From: an uncultured Methanofollis sp.
Lineage (GTDB): Archaea > Halobacteriota > Methanomicrobia > Methanomicrobiales > Methanofollaceae
NCBI RefSeq assembly: GCF_937919355.1
Contig: NZ_CALFSA010000085.1
Span: forward strand, 1-21,162
DNA length: 21,162 nucleotides
Direction of reading: 5' to 3'
Below the pieces are notes generated by a model. That model saw nothing but the letters and a program-made list of their open reading frames with translations, was not told where the DNA came from and ran no database searches. Position numbers and translations under genes: made by a program. Below, in pieces: positions 6,829-14,399 of the stretch (within the stretch, counting starts at the first letter, position 1; the number at the start of each line of letters is the position of its first letter).

Positions 6829-7494
6829 TTAATTCTGGCCCTGGGAAGTCCAGTGGCCATACTGGTGCTTCCAGACATCCTTATTGGCGAAGACCAGTGC
6901 CTTCATGCCGGCCGCCACCTCGGCGTGGAGTGCGGCCTGATCAGGGTACTCGCGGCGCGTTTCGATCGCGGCGACGAGGTCCTTCCCGAGGGCGAAGGCC
7001 TTCTCCTCGGCGGCGGCAAAGGCCTCCGGCCCCGAGACCATCTCCACGGACGCCGCACCGACGGTGTCGGCCCCGAGGACCTGGAGGACATGGTTCAGGT
7101 ACGCCGCAATGTCGTCAGCCCCGGCGCCGCCGGCGGTCGCAACAGCGCACCCGTACTTCCCGGCAAAGAGCTGGCAGTGGATGGCGTCGGCCATGCGGTC
7201 GAAGACCAGTTTCATCTGGGCTGAGACATTGTCGATGTAATTCGGCGAACCGAAGACGACCCCGTCGGCGCCGAGCATCTTCTCATAGAGAGCCGCAAAG
7301 TCGTCCTGCTTCGGACACTCGCCCGTCTGATAGCAGAGGGTGCACGCGCTGCACGGCCTGATCCTGAGCGCTGCGGCGTCGACGAACTCGGTCTCCGCCC
7401 CCGCCTCCTCCGCCCCGCGGAGCACGGCAGCAACAAGGCGCCGGGTCATGCTCTCCTGCCCGCGAGGACTTCCATTGATCCCGATAATTTTCAT
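6829..7494 (-). CDS. Iron-sulfur flavoprotein (NADPH-dependent FMN reductase family)
   Basis: Encodes 221 aa from the ATG at 7494. The N-terminus MKIIGINGSPRGQESMTRRL is the FMN phosphate-binding loop of the flavodoxin-like fold. Residues of the compact motif C-S-A-C-T-L-C-Y-Q-T-G-E-C (Cx2Cx2Cx5C) form the [4Fe-4S] site seen in the archaeal Isf family. GSPNYIDNVSAQMKLVFDR supplies the isoalloxazine-side loop. Isf proteins are cytoplasmic FMN/[4Fe-4S] electron carriers in methanogens, linked to ferredoxin and oxidant reduction; the partner here is unknown. No clear ribosome binding site is visible; an ATATATAT box lies about 65 bp upstream. The gene is monocistronic. Confidence 0.93.
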   Translation of the reverse strand: MKIIGINGSPRGQESMTRRLVAAVLRGAEEAGAETEFVDAAALRIRPCSACTLCYQTGECPKQDDFAALYEKMLGADGVVFGSPNYIDNVSAQMKLVFDRMADAIHCQLFAGKYGCAVATAGGAGADDIAAYLNHVLQVLGADTVGAASVEMVSGPEAFAAAEEKAFALGKDLVAAIETRREYPDQAALHAEVAAGMKALVFANKDVWKHQYGHWTSQGQN

Positions 7495-7554
7495 GATTGT
7501 ATCAACAAAAGATCGCGGCCGCACCCCATGAGAGTTTCGCCCGATTCCGGCCGT

Positions 7555-7566
7555 GGATATATATTC
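7555..7566 (-). promoter_or_regulatory. TATA-like box of the iron-sulfur flavoprotein gene
   Basis: The plus strand reads GATATATATTCA here, a near-symmetric TATA element. Read leftward it predicts transcription starting near 7535 and a leader of about 40 nt. Because of the symmetry it could in principle also act rightward. Confidence 0.4.
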
Positions 7567-7648
7567 AACAGGGTATTATCAATCGGTCAATGTATAGGAG
7601 CATATTCTGGGATTCCACACCCATTTGCAGGATTTGAGGACAATACAT

Positions 7649-7660
7649 GCTTATTTATAC
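7649..7660 (+). promoter_or_regulatory. TATA box of the zinc-ribbon mini-protein gene
   Basis: GCTTATTTATAC at 7649-7660 is a close archaeal TATA match. Standard spacing puts the transcription start near 7682 and a leader of roughly 28 nt before the ATG at 7710. Confidence 0.5.
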
Positions 7661-7709
7661 TGTTACTTCTAACATATGCGTGCAGCGTCAAAACTGCATA
7701 GGTAACATA

Positions 7710-7886
7710 ATGTACGGCAACAGAGTTGGCGGTCCGAGGGACAACTTCTCCCGCGGCCCCCGTGAGATGTTCAAGGCGGTCTGTTCTGACTGCGGTAAGG
7801 AATGCGAAGTGCCCTTCAAGCCGACAGAAGGAAGACCGGTGTACTGCCGGGACTGCCTCCCCAAGCACAGAAAGCCCAGGTTCTAA
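7710..7886 (+). CDS. CxxC-x17-CxxC zinc-binding mini-protein
   Basis: Encodes 58 aa from the ATG at 7710, behind an AGGTAA ribosome binding site. It contains C-S-D-C, exactly 17 residues, then C-R-D-C, the pattern of a small single-zinc-ribbon family common in methanogens and other archaea and in some bacteria. The N-terminus is Gly/Arg/Asn-rich (MYGNRVGGPRDNFSRGP) and the C-terminus basic (KHRKPRF), which suggests nucleic-acid or ribosome binding, but the role is unknown. It has its own promoter and is followed at once by a long T-tract, so it is a single-gene unit. An in-frame ATG at 7647 lies inside the promoter and is not the start. Confidence 0.88.
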   Translation: MYGNRVGGPRDNFSRGPREMFKAVCSDCGKECEVPFKPTEGRPVYCRDCLPKHRKPRF

Positions 7887-7892
7887 AAGAAC

Positions 7893-7912
7893 TTTTTCCT
7901 TTCTTTTTTTTT
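7893..7912 (+). terminator. Oligo-T terminator after the mini-protein gene
   Basis: A nearly continuous pyrimidine stretch with runs of five and nine T begins 6 bp after the stop codon. Oligo-T runs in the coding strand are typical archaeal terminators. Confidence 0.6.
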
Positions 7913-8049
7913 GGCCCCGTGCCTGCTGTCCACACAGTAACCTCTCAGGATAGCGAGTGCCAACCGTCCCTGTCCTTTCATGCACGCCCCGGCGCAGAAC
8001 TGAAAGAGACGAAACTGTCACGCCTGCAGTCGATGCATGCCACAGACAT

Positions 8050-8066
8050 GAGGGGAAGGTCCCCTC
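8050..8066 (-). terminator. Hairpin downstream of the phosphate transporter gene
   Basis: GAGGGGA (8050-8056), a 3-nt loop and TCCCCTC (8060-8066) form a perfect 7-bp GC-rich stem 27 bp past the end of the transporter gene. There is no T-run beside it, so a role in 3'-end formation is only inferred. The rest of the 206-bp gap holds nothing I can assign. Confidence 0.35.
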
Positions 8067-8092
8067 TCCCCGCACAGGGCCTGTTCCCCTAT

Positions 8093-9268
8093 TCACGGGA
8101 AGAGGATGTCCACGACGACATAACATCCCCAGGCGACCGCCGCGGACGCAGGGACTGTCATGACCCAGGCGGCCACGATGTCACGCACGATCCCCCACTT
8201 CACGGCTGAATATCCCTTCGTCGCCCCGACGCCCATGATCGCGCCGCTCACAGCGTGAGTCGTCGAGACAGGGATGCCGAAGGCGGTGACCAGGGCGAGG
8301 ACAGCCCCTCCCGCAGTCGATGCGCAGAAACCCTGGTACGGGCGCATCCGCGTGATCTTGTTCGCCATCATGTCCACGACCCGCCACCCGCCAAAGAGGG
8401 TGCCGAGGGAGATCGCCGCACACGAGATGAGGATGACCCAGATGGGCACCGTAAACTCGCTCAGGATACCCCCGGCAACAAGCATCGCCGTGATGACGCC
8501 CATTGCGTTCTGGGCGTCGTTGCTCCCGTGGCCGATCGACTGAAAGGCCGCGCCCACGATCTGGAGTTTTTTAAAGCCGTGGTTGAGGAGGAGCGAGTTT
8601 GAATGGGCGAAGCGCCTGATGATGACGACCCCTAAGCCGTAGGCGACCATGAACCCGAGCATCGGGGAGACGATCATGAAGACCGCAACACTGACGATCC
8701 CGGATATGGGGAGGAGGCCTGAGGCCACCAGGATCGGGATCAGGACGGTGATACCGCCGAGAGCGCCGAAAGCCAGATACTGGTTCCACGCCTCCCCGGT
8801 GGCGCGGGCGAGGTATGCCGCCGTCGCCATGCCGCCGACCGCCCCGATCACGATCATGACGATCAGTTCGAGGAAGAGCGTCTCCGACGGCCAGAGGATC
8901 GACTCGATCCCCGCCCGCGCCGTTGCGGCGCCGAGGATACCGCCGATCAGGGCGTGACTGCTCGATACGGGGATACCGAAGTACGAGCACCCGAAGACCC
9001 AGAGCACTGCGCCGATCAGGGCCATGAGGATGAGGTGCGGCGTGAAAACAGCGGGGTCAACAATCCCCCGGCCGATCGTCTCCGCAATCGCGGTCGTGAA
9101 GAGGAGCGGACCGATAAGATTGAAAAAAGACGCAAGGAGCACCGCCTTGAAGGGGGAGAGCACCTTCGTCGCCACGACTGTAGCTATGGAGTTTGCGGCG
9201 TCGTTCAGGCCGTTGACGAAGTTGAACATCAGGGCCAGCAGGATGCCGAGAATTATGACGACTTCCAT
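8093..9268 (-). CDS. pit: Inorganic phosphate transporter, PiT family
   Basis: Encodes 391 aa, almost entirely hydrophobic, with about ten to twelve membrane segments. The duplicated PiT signature is present: NGLNDAANSIAT near residue 19 and GHGSNDAQNAMG near residue 247. A second internal repeat, PVSSSHALIGG (about residue 100) and PVSTTHAVSGAIMG near the C-terminus, reflects the two inverted halves. PiT carriers import phosphate, usually as metal-phosphate, using the H+ or Na+ gradient. It starts 9 nt after the DUF47/PhoU-like gene, so the two form an operon, the usual pairing for this family. Sulfate is a known alternative substrate for some relatives; the PhoU-like partner favours phosphate. 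Confidence 0.95.
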   Translation of the reverse strand: MEVVIILGILLALMFNFVNGLNDAANSIATVVATKVLSPFKAVLLASFFNLIGPLLFTTAIAETIGRGIVDPAVFTPHLILMALIGAVLWVFGCSYFGIPVSSSHALIGGILGAATARAGIESILWPSETLFLELIVMIVIGAVGGMATAAYLARATGEAWNQYLAFGALGGITVLIPILVASGLLPISGIVSVAVFMIVSPMLGFMVAYGLGVVIIRRFAHSNSLLLNHGFKKLQIVGAAFQSIGHGSNDAQNAMGVITAMLVAGGILSEFTVPIWVILISCAAISLGTLFGGWRVVDMMANKITRMRPYQGFCASTAGGAVLALVTAFGIPVSTTHAVSGAIMGVGATKGYSAVKWGIVRDIVAAWVMTVPASAAVAWGCYVVVDILFP

Positions 9269-9277
9269 GATGGCACT

Positions 9278-9907
9278 TCAGGAATGTCTGATGGCAATGT
9301 CCGAGAGCACGTTCGCCACGTCTTCGCATTTGTCGGTGGCGACCTCAAGGTTCTCGTAGATGTCCTTGAGTTTTATAATGGTGATCGCGTCGTTCGTGGC
9401 AAAGAGGTCCTTGATCGCGTTCCCGAGCACAACGTCGGCAAGGTTCTCAAGCCTGTTGATCTCGATACTGTGCGCCTCGACGGTGCGGGGGTCGTCCATC
9501 TTCCTGATCAGCCGTACCGCCGTCTGGACCTCCTGCGTCGATAGGAGGATGAGCCTCGACAGTTCTTTCATGACATCGTCAGTCTCGGTGACGCCGTAAC
9601 CGTACATCTGCTGCGTCGTCCCGTCGATGTAGTCGAGGATGTCGTCAAGGGCGGTTGCAAGCCGCGAGATCTCCTCCGGCTCAAGGGGAGTGATAAAAGT
9701 GAGGTTGAGTTGCTCGTAGACCTGGTGGGCGATCTCATCGCCTTTGTGTTCGATCTGCTTCATCTTGTGGCACTGGTTCTGCACGTCGACATAGTTGTTG
9801 ACGAGGGAGTTGAGCAGAAGTGCCCCTTCATTGACCGTATCTGCCAGTTTCTCGAACAGGTCGAAAAATGCCTTGTCCTGTGGCACAATCCATTCCTTGA
9901 GACCCAC
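9278..9907 (-). CDS. DUF47 (PhoU-like) phosphate-transport accessory protein
   Basis: Encodes 209 aa from a GTG at 9907 (MGLKEWIVPQDKAFFDLFEKLAD). It is all-helical, with conserved DUF47 segments such as KMKQIEHKGDEIAHQVYEQL, the ALDDILDYIDGTTQQMYGYG stretch and IKLKDIYENLEVATDKCEDVANVL. The acidic E/D-xxx-D/E patterns are those that bind metals in PhoU. The family modulates PiT transporters and lies directly upstream of them. The frame stays open upstream to 10036, but similarity begins at GLKEW, so the GTG is chosen; GATGGGTG a few nucleotides upstream is a weak ribosome binding site. It is the first gene of the pair and diverges from the ThiC-family gene. Confidence 0.92.
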   Translation of the reverse strand: MGLKEWIVPQDKAFFDLFEKLADTVNEGALLLNSLVNNYVDVQNQCHKMKQIEHKGDEIAHQVYEQLNLTFITPLEPEEISRLATALDDILDYIDGTTQQMYGYGVTETDDVMKELSRLILLSTQEVQTAVRLIRKMDDPRTVEAHSIEINRLENLADVVLGNAIKDLFATNDAITIIKLKDIYENLEVATDKCEDVANVLSDIAIRHS

Positions 9908-10049
9908 AATACACCCATCTTCTATCAGTCTCCCTCTGGCAAAAAACCATCCATCAGGTGGTGGATGTCGGTGGTACCGGGAGAATGGAATTTCCCTGCG
10001 ATTTTCCGGGTTTTCGTGCAGTAAAACAGAGATCATTACCTGTCCCGGC

Positions 10050-10065
10050 GGTGCCGCCCGGCACC
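10050..10065. repeat. Perfect inverted repeat in the gap before the ThiC-family gene
   Basis: GGTGCC (10050-10055), GCCC loop, GGCACC (10060-10065). It lies in the 276-bp divergent gap between the PhoU-like and ThiC-family genes, about 119 bp before the latter. It could be an operator or RNA hairpin. No TPP-riboswitch core is seen around it. Confidence 0.3.
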
Positions 10066-10183
10066 ACCCCGACGGCCGGAAGATGCGGTGTCACGCAGTC
10101 TCTCATTTTCAGAAATTTTCCCCCCGTAAACCCTCTTCATACAAGGGGTCCAAGTATTCAGGGTAATCAGGAGAAGACATATT

Positions 10184-11464
10184 ATGACCAGTATTCTTGA
10201 AGCAGCGCAATCTATGACGGTGACACCCGCGATCCGCGCCGTCGCCGACGACGAAGGAATCGGTCCTGATGAGGTATGCCGGCGTATCGCCGACGGCAGA
10301 GTCGTCGTCATGCAGAGGAGTGGTCGGTGCGTCGGTATCGGTGCGGGCCTGCGGACCAAGATCAACGTGAACCTCGGGACGTCGAATGTCAGTGTCTCGC
10401 CTGACGACGAGGTGAAGAAGGCCCGTATTGCCGAAAGGTACGGGGCCGACACGATCTCCGACCTCTCGATGGGGGGCGACATCCCGGCGATCAGGGCGGC
10501 GGTGGCGCGGGAGACGACCCTCCCGGTCACGACGGTGCCCGTCTACCAGGCGGTGGCCGAAAACGGTCTTGAAGACCTGACGGCCGACGACATCCTCGCG
10601 ACCATCAGGGCGCAGGCGGATGAGGGCGTGAGTTCCCTGGTAGTCCACTGCGTGAACGACCGCATGCTCGACCTCCTGAAGGCGCAGGGGCGGGTCATGG
10701 GCGTGGTCTCGAAGGGGGGATCGATCACCGCCTCCTTCATGCACCTCAACCACTGCCAGAACCCCTTCGTCGAGCACTTCGACGAGATCCTCGCGATCGC
10801 GCGGGAGCACGAGATCGTCCTCTCCCTCGGCAACACGGCGCGGAGCGGGTGCATCCATGACGGCCAGGACGCGGTGCAGATGGAGGAGATGCGGCAGAAC
10901 ATCGAACTGGCGCACTACGCCCACCAGCACGGCGTCCAGGTGATCATCGAGGGCGCGGGCGGACACGTGAGGCTCGACCGGATCGGGCAGGTCATACGGT
11001 CGTACAAGATACGGTCGTCCTTCCCGCTCTTCGTCGCCGGGCCTCTGCCGACCGACGTCGCCGCCGGCTACGACCATATTGCCGGGGCTGTCGGGGCGAG
11101 TGCGGCGAGTGCGGCGGGTGCGGACTACCTCTGCTATATCACCCCTGCCGAACACCTCGGCCTTCCCACGCCGGAGCAGGTGAAGGAAGGTCTGATCGCC
11201 TTCAGGATCGCCGCACACATCGGCGACACGGTGAAGAGGGACGCGGACGGGAGGGACCTCGAGATGGCGAAGAACCGTGCCGGTTTCGACAGGGACGCCC
11301 AGGTCGCCTGCTGCTTCGACCCGGAACGGGCCCGGCAGATCATGGGCGCGGGCGGCGACGGGACCTGCACGATGTGCGGGGACTTCTGTGCGATCAGGTT
11401 GATGAGGGCGATCTGCGGGCCGGGGAAGTCTACGGATGCGCGGGAAAAGAGTGTGCGGCCCTGA
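10184..11464 (+). CDS. thiC: ThiC-family radical SAM enzyme (phosphomethylpyrimidine synthase or close paralogue)
   Basis: Encodes 426 aa. The N-terminus (LEAAQSMTVTPAIRAVADDEG) and the FVAGPLPTDVAAGYDHI region are typical of ThiC, which rearranges aminoimidazole ribotide to the thiamin pyrimidine HMP-P. The C-terminal SAM-cluster motif is C395-T-M-C398-G-D-F-C402, spacing Cx2Cx3C as in the short clostridial/archaeal branch rather than the Cx2Cx4C of E. coli ThiC. The core loop reads SLGNTARSGCIHDGQDAV where canonical ThiC has SLGDGLRPG, so this is a divergent branch. The related 5-hydroxybenzimidazole synthase BzaF (cobamide lower-ligand synthesis) shares fold and substrate and cannot be excluded by eye. 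The ATG at 10184 has an AGGAG site about 9 nt upstream. Confidence 0.85.
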   Translation: MTSILEAAQSMTVTPAIRAVADDEGIGPDEVCRRIADGRVVVMQRSGRCVGIGAGLRTKINVNLGTSNVSVSPDDEVKKARIAERYGADTISDLSMGGDIPAIRAAVARETTLPVTTVPVYQAVAENGLEDLTADDILATIRAQADEGVSSLVVHCVNDRMLDLLKAQGRVMGVVSKGGSITASFMHLNHCQNPFVEHFDEILAIAREHEIVLSLGNTARSGCIHDGQDAVQMEEMRQNIELAHYAHQHGVQVIIEGAGGHVRLDRIGQVIRSYKIRSSFPLFVAGPLPTDVAAGYDHIAGAVGASAASAAGADYLCYITPAEHLGLPTPEQVKEGLIAFRIAAHIGDTVKRDADGRDLEMAKNRAGFDRDAQVACCFDPERARQIMGAGGDGTCTMCGDFCAIRLMRAICGPGKSTDAREKSVRP

Positions 11465-11475
11465 AGGACCGACCG

Positions 11476-11488
11476 TTTTTCTTTTTTT
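11476..11488 (+). terminator. Oligo-T terminator after the ThiC-family gene
   Basis: TTTTTCTTTTTTT begins 12 bp after the stop codon. The second T-run is followed by CAGC and a run of seven A, so it can also form an A-U stem. Good archaeal-type terminator. Confidence 0.55.
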
Positions 11489-11820
11489 CAGCAAAAAAAC
11501 GATCCGGCACAACCGGCGCAGAACATCCGAACACACACCTCAATAGAGCCGGGAAGGTCCACCATCCCCGGTGAAATAACTATAAATGGTATTATGACGC
11601 AGAACTAAGCCAAGATATCTGCGGGTGATACTCCTGAAATCCAACCCAGAATATCCTCCAGGAATTGTCGAATTCGTATCGAGAGACCTATTTTCTGCGC
11701 GCACACGACCACCAGCGTTTCGCAGGTCCTCATGCCCGACACTGCAATATCCGGCTGGCATGCCGTAAGGCCCTACGATCTCCGTAAATCCGAACATATC
11801 AGTAAGAGGTCCGATTCACC
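11489..11820. other. Intergenic region between the ThiC-family and GNAT genes
   Basis: About 330 bp without a recognised gene. TATAAAT at 11581-11587 is a good TATA box and would start transcription near 11611, leaving an unusually long leader of about 210 nt before the GNAT gene. Within it the plus frame is open from 11609 to a TGA at 11820-11822 that overlaps the GNAT ATG; an ATG at 11732 would give a 30-residue peptide (MPDTAISGWHAVRPYDLRK...). There is no database-like similarity that I recognise, so this could be a leader peptide or chance. Confidence 0.4.
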
Positions 11821-12429
11821 ATGATTTCCGAAATGCCAGAGTATACCCGTCATAATTTCGATGAAGATATGTCCCTCCTCACGCTCCAGAGCATCGTTGC
11901 CGGGGACTCCTGGACTATCGAAGGCCTGAAGAAAAGATTCCTCCAGACGCATGTAGCGCAGGCATCCACCGGGATCGAAGGCCGCCTTGAGATCCGCGAA
12001 CTCTTCCCTCACGAGTTCCTGCGTGTTGAAAACGAGGTGTGGAGTCACTACCATGACCAGAAGGCGCATCCGGGTAGCGACAGGATCTTCGGAGCGCTGA
12101 TCGGAGGATATCTCGTCGGTGCCGCCCGGTGCAGCAAACACCCGGACGGGTACGACGTGGACGGCGTCTTCGTCCTTTCAGAATATCGTGGCCGGGGGAT
12201 CGCCCGGAAACTGATGGATCTTCTCATCCGCGAATGCGGTGAACAGGAGACCCTGTACATGCATTCCCGTACCGAACTCATCGACTTCTACGCATCCTTC
12301 GGTTTTTGCCTCATCTCCGAGAGAGAACTCCCGAAGACGATCAGGGACCGGTTCATCTTCCATAGCGGGGAACTGGAAACTCTTGAGGTCACGCCCATGA
12401 AGCGGGAACCCGGCAGGGCGCGAGTATAA
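11821..12429 (+). CDS. GNAT-family N-acetyltransferase
   Basis: Encodes 202 aa. Residues after about 55 form a GNAT domain: VDGVFVLSEYRGRGIARKLM holds the V-x5-RGRGIA acetyl-CoA pyrophosphate-binding loop, and HSRTELIDFYASFGF is the C-terminal motif in which the Tyr acts as general acid in many members. The N-terminal 55 residues look helical and unique. The acceptor is unknown; candidates are protein amines or small molecules. AGAGGT about 11 nt upstream supports the ATG at 11821; an ATG four codons later is possible. The gene ends only 11 bp before the complex-I-like operon on the same strand, so it could be its first gene. Confidence 0.88.
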   Translation: MISEMPEYTRHNFDEDMSLLTLQSIVAGDSWTIEGLKKRFLQTHVAQASTGIEGRLEIRELFPHEFLRVENEVWSHYHDQKAHPGSDRIFGALIGGYLVGAARCSKHPDGYDVDGVFVLSEYRGRGIARKLMDLLIRECGEQETLYMHSRTELIDFYASFGFCLISERELPKTIRDRFIFHSGELETLEVTPMKREPGRARV

Positions 12430-12440
12430 GTCCGGACGGT

Positions 12441-14399
12441 TTGAAGGATGTGATCGGAGTGATTCTTTACCTCCTGTTTGCCGGTCTCTTCGCACTCCTT
12501 CTCGGCACAGTTCTCCCCCTCCTCATCAGGCGGGAGGATAAACCGGTCCGCACGGTCTCGCTCATCGCGACCGCTCTCGGATCGGCTTTTCTTGCGGTGG
12601 CCGCACTTCCGGTGCTCTTCTCTGCGACGACCGTCTCCGCGACGCTCTGGCACCTGCTCCCCGGAATTGATTTCACCGTCGTGCTCGACCGACTTTCATC
12701 TCTCTTCCTGCTGATCCTGGGCGTCGTCGGCCTCGCCGACGCGATATATTCCTTCGGGTACGTGGAGCACGGCGGTCATCCGATGCGGAGGAACCTGCTC
12801 GTCTCCCTGATGAACCTCTTCCTCCTCTCGATGGGGATGGTGGTCCTCGCAGGAAATATGGTCCAGTTCCTCGTCTTCTGGGAGATGATGGCGGTCTCTT
12901 CACTCTTCCTTGTCCTGTACGACTTTGAAAGCGAAGGGATCGGGCGAGCAGGCCTCTTCTATGCGGTGATGACCCAGTTATCCACGGTCTTCCTCTTCAT
13001 CGGCTTTATCCTCCTCTATGGCGAGACTGGCACATTTGCCCTCGTCCCGGCCTCGCCGCTTGCGTCCCCCGGTGCCCTCGCGGCATTCCTCTGTCTCTTC
13101 CTCGGTTTCTCGGTCAAGGCAGGCGTCATCCCGTTCCACAAGTGGCTCCCGTACGCCCACCCGGCCAGCCCCTCGAATATTTCCGCCCTGATGTCGGGCG
13201 TGATGCTGAAGGTCGCTGTGTACGGCCTCGTGCGCGCCGTCCTCGACATATTCGCACTCGACTTCACCTCGGGCGCCGTCATCCTCCTCTTCGGCATCAC
13301 GAGCGCAATCCTCGGGATCATTTACGCCTATAAAGAGACAGACATCAAGGGTCTGCTCGCCTACAGCAGCATCGAGAACATCGGGATCATCTTCAGCGGG
13401 ATCGGTCTTGCCGTGATCTTCTCAGACCTCGGCATGCCGGAACTCTCAACGCTCAGCCTCCTTGCGGCTCTCTTCCACTCCTTCAACCACGCCCTCTTCA
13501 AGAGTCTCCTCTTCATGACGGCGGGATCGGTCGTCGCCGCCACCCACACCCGGAACATGGAAGAGATGGGAGGGCTCGTCCACCGGATGCCGTTCACCGC
13601 AGGTCTCTTCTGCACCGGGGCGATCGCCATCGCCGCGTTCCCGCCGCTGAACGGTTTTGTCGGCGAACTGATGCTCTTCGAGTCGCTCTTCTTCGGCCTC
13701 CAGGTCGTCGACCCGCTCACAAAGGTCCTCCTCATCTTCGCCCTCTCGCTCTTCGCCCTGACCGGAGCCCTTGCGGCGGCCTGCTTTGTCAAGGCCTTCG
13801 GGATCACCTTCCTTGCTCATCCCAGGTCAGACCGCGCCGTGCATGCGGAGGAAGCGTGCAGGTCGATGCTCATCGGCCCTGCGATCCTGGCCTTTCTCTG
13901 TATAGCAACCGGTATCGGCTCGTTCCAGATCTTTTCGGCCCTCGGCTACGACCTCCCCCTGCCAGACATGCTTGTCGTCGGCATGCTGATCGTCGTCACC
14001 CTCGGTGCCGTCGTCCTCGTGGTGAGGGCGACCGCCTCGCGGGAAACACGGGTCACGGAGACGTGGGGGTGCGGACTCCTCTCCCAGAACGGCCGGATGG
14101 AGTATACGGGAACAGGGTATTCCGAACCCGTGGTCACCATATTCTCCTCGATATACCGGACGGAAAAGAAGATTGACAGGACCTGGCTCGACCCCGACCG
14201 GGCGATCGTGGCAGGAACCCGCGCCGGGATATCGCTCATCAAGTTCTTCGAGGAATACCTCTACCTCCCCGTCGCCCGGGGAACCCTCGCCGTCTCCTCG
14301 CTCGTCCAGATATTCCACGCGGGGACTCTGGACACGTACATACTCTACATCTTCGTGAGCATCGTCATCCTGGTGCTCGGCGTGGGGTGGTTCATATGA
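12441..14399 (+). CDS. HyfB-like (NuoL/MrpA-family) membrane subunit of an Ehr-type complex
   Basis: Encodes 652 aa with roughly fifteen or more membrane helices: an antiporter-like ion-translocating subunit. Key charges are present: Glu148 in FLVFWEMM (TM5), Lys226 in GFSVKAGVIPFHKW (TM7), Lys257 in SGVMLKVAVYG (TM8), His350/Lys354 in NHALFKSLLF, and Lys451 in AACFVKAFG. These are the residues proton-pumping relatives need. The C-terminal extension matches hydrogenase-4 component B rather than NuoM. The TTG at 12441 gives the longest product; GTGs at 12450 and 12459 are alternatives, and the one at 12459 has AAGGA about 10 nt upstream. The stop overlaps the next ATG (ATGA). Confidence 0.9.
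   Translation: MKDVIGVILYLLFAGLFALLLGTVLPLLIRREDKPVRTVSLIATALGSAFLAVAALPVLFSATTVSATLWHLLPGIDFTVVLDRLSSLFLLILGVVGLADAIYSFGYVEHGGHPMRRNLLVSLMNLFLLSMGMVVLAGNMVQFLVFWEMMAVSSLFLVLYDFESEGIGRAGLFYAVMTQLSTVFLFIGFILLYGETGTFALVPASPLASPGALAAFLCLFLGFSVKAGVIPFHKWLPYAHPASPSNISALMSGVMLKVAVYGLVRAVLDIFALDFTSGAVILLFGITSAILGIIYAYKETDIKGLLAYSSIENIGIIFSGIGLAVIFSDLGMPELSTLSLLAALFHSFNHALFKSLLFMTAGSVVAATHTRNMEEMGGLVHRMPFTAGLFCTGAIAIAAFPPLNGFVGELMLFESLFFGLQVVDPLTKVLLIFALSLFALTGALAAACFVKAFGITFLAHPRSDRAVHAEEACRSMLIGPAILAFLCIATGIGSFQIFSALGYDLPLPDMLVVGMLIVVTLGAVVLVVRATASRETRVTETWGCGLLSQNGRMEYTGTGYSEPVVTIFSSIYRTEKKIDRTWLDPDRAIVAGTRAGISLIKFFEEYLYLPVARGTLAVSSLVQIFHAGTLDTYILYIFVSIVILVLGVGWFI

Noticed and set aside
9990..10183. 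TPP riboswitch upstream of the ThiC-family gene
   Set aside because: No CUGAGA-like core or the second conserved THI-box half is visible; only a simple GGTGCC/GGCACC hairpin is present.
11732..11822. Peptide VRPYDLRKSEHISK resembling the start of flagellar switch protein FliM
   Set aside because: The match is a few residues, the frame is 30 codons, and archaea use a different motility apparatus; chance similarity.
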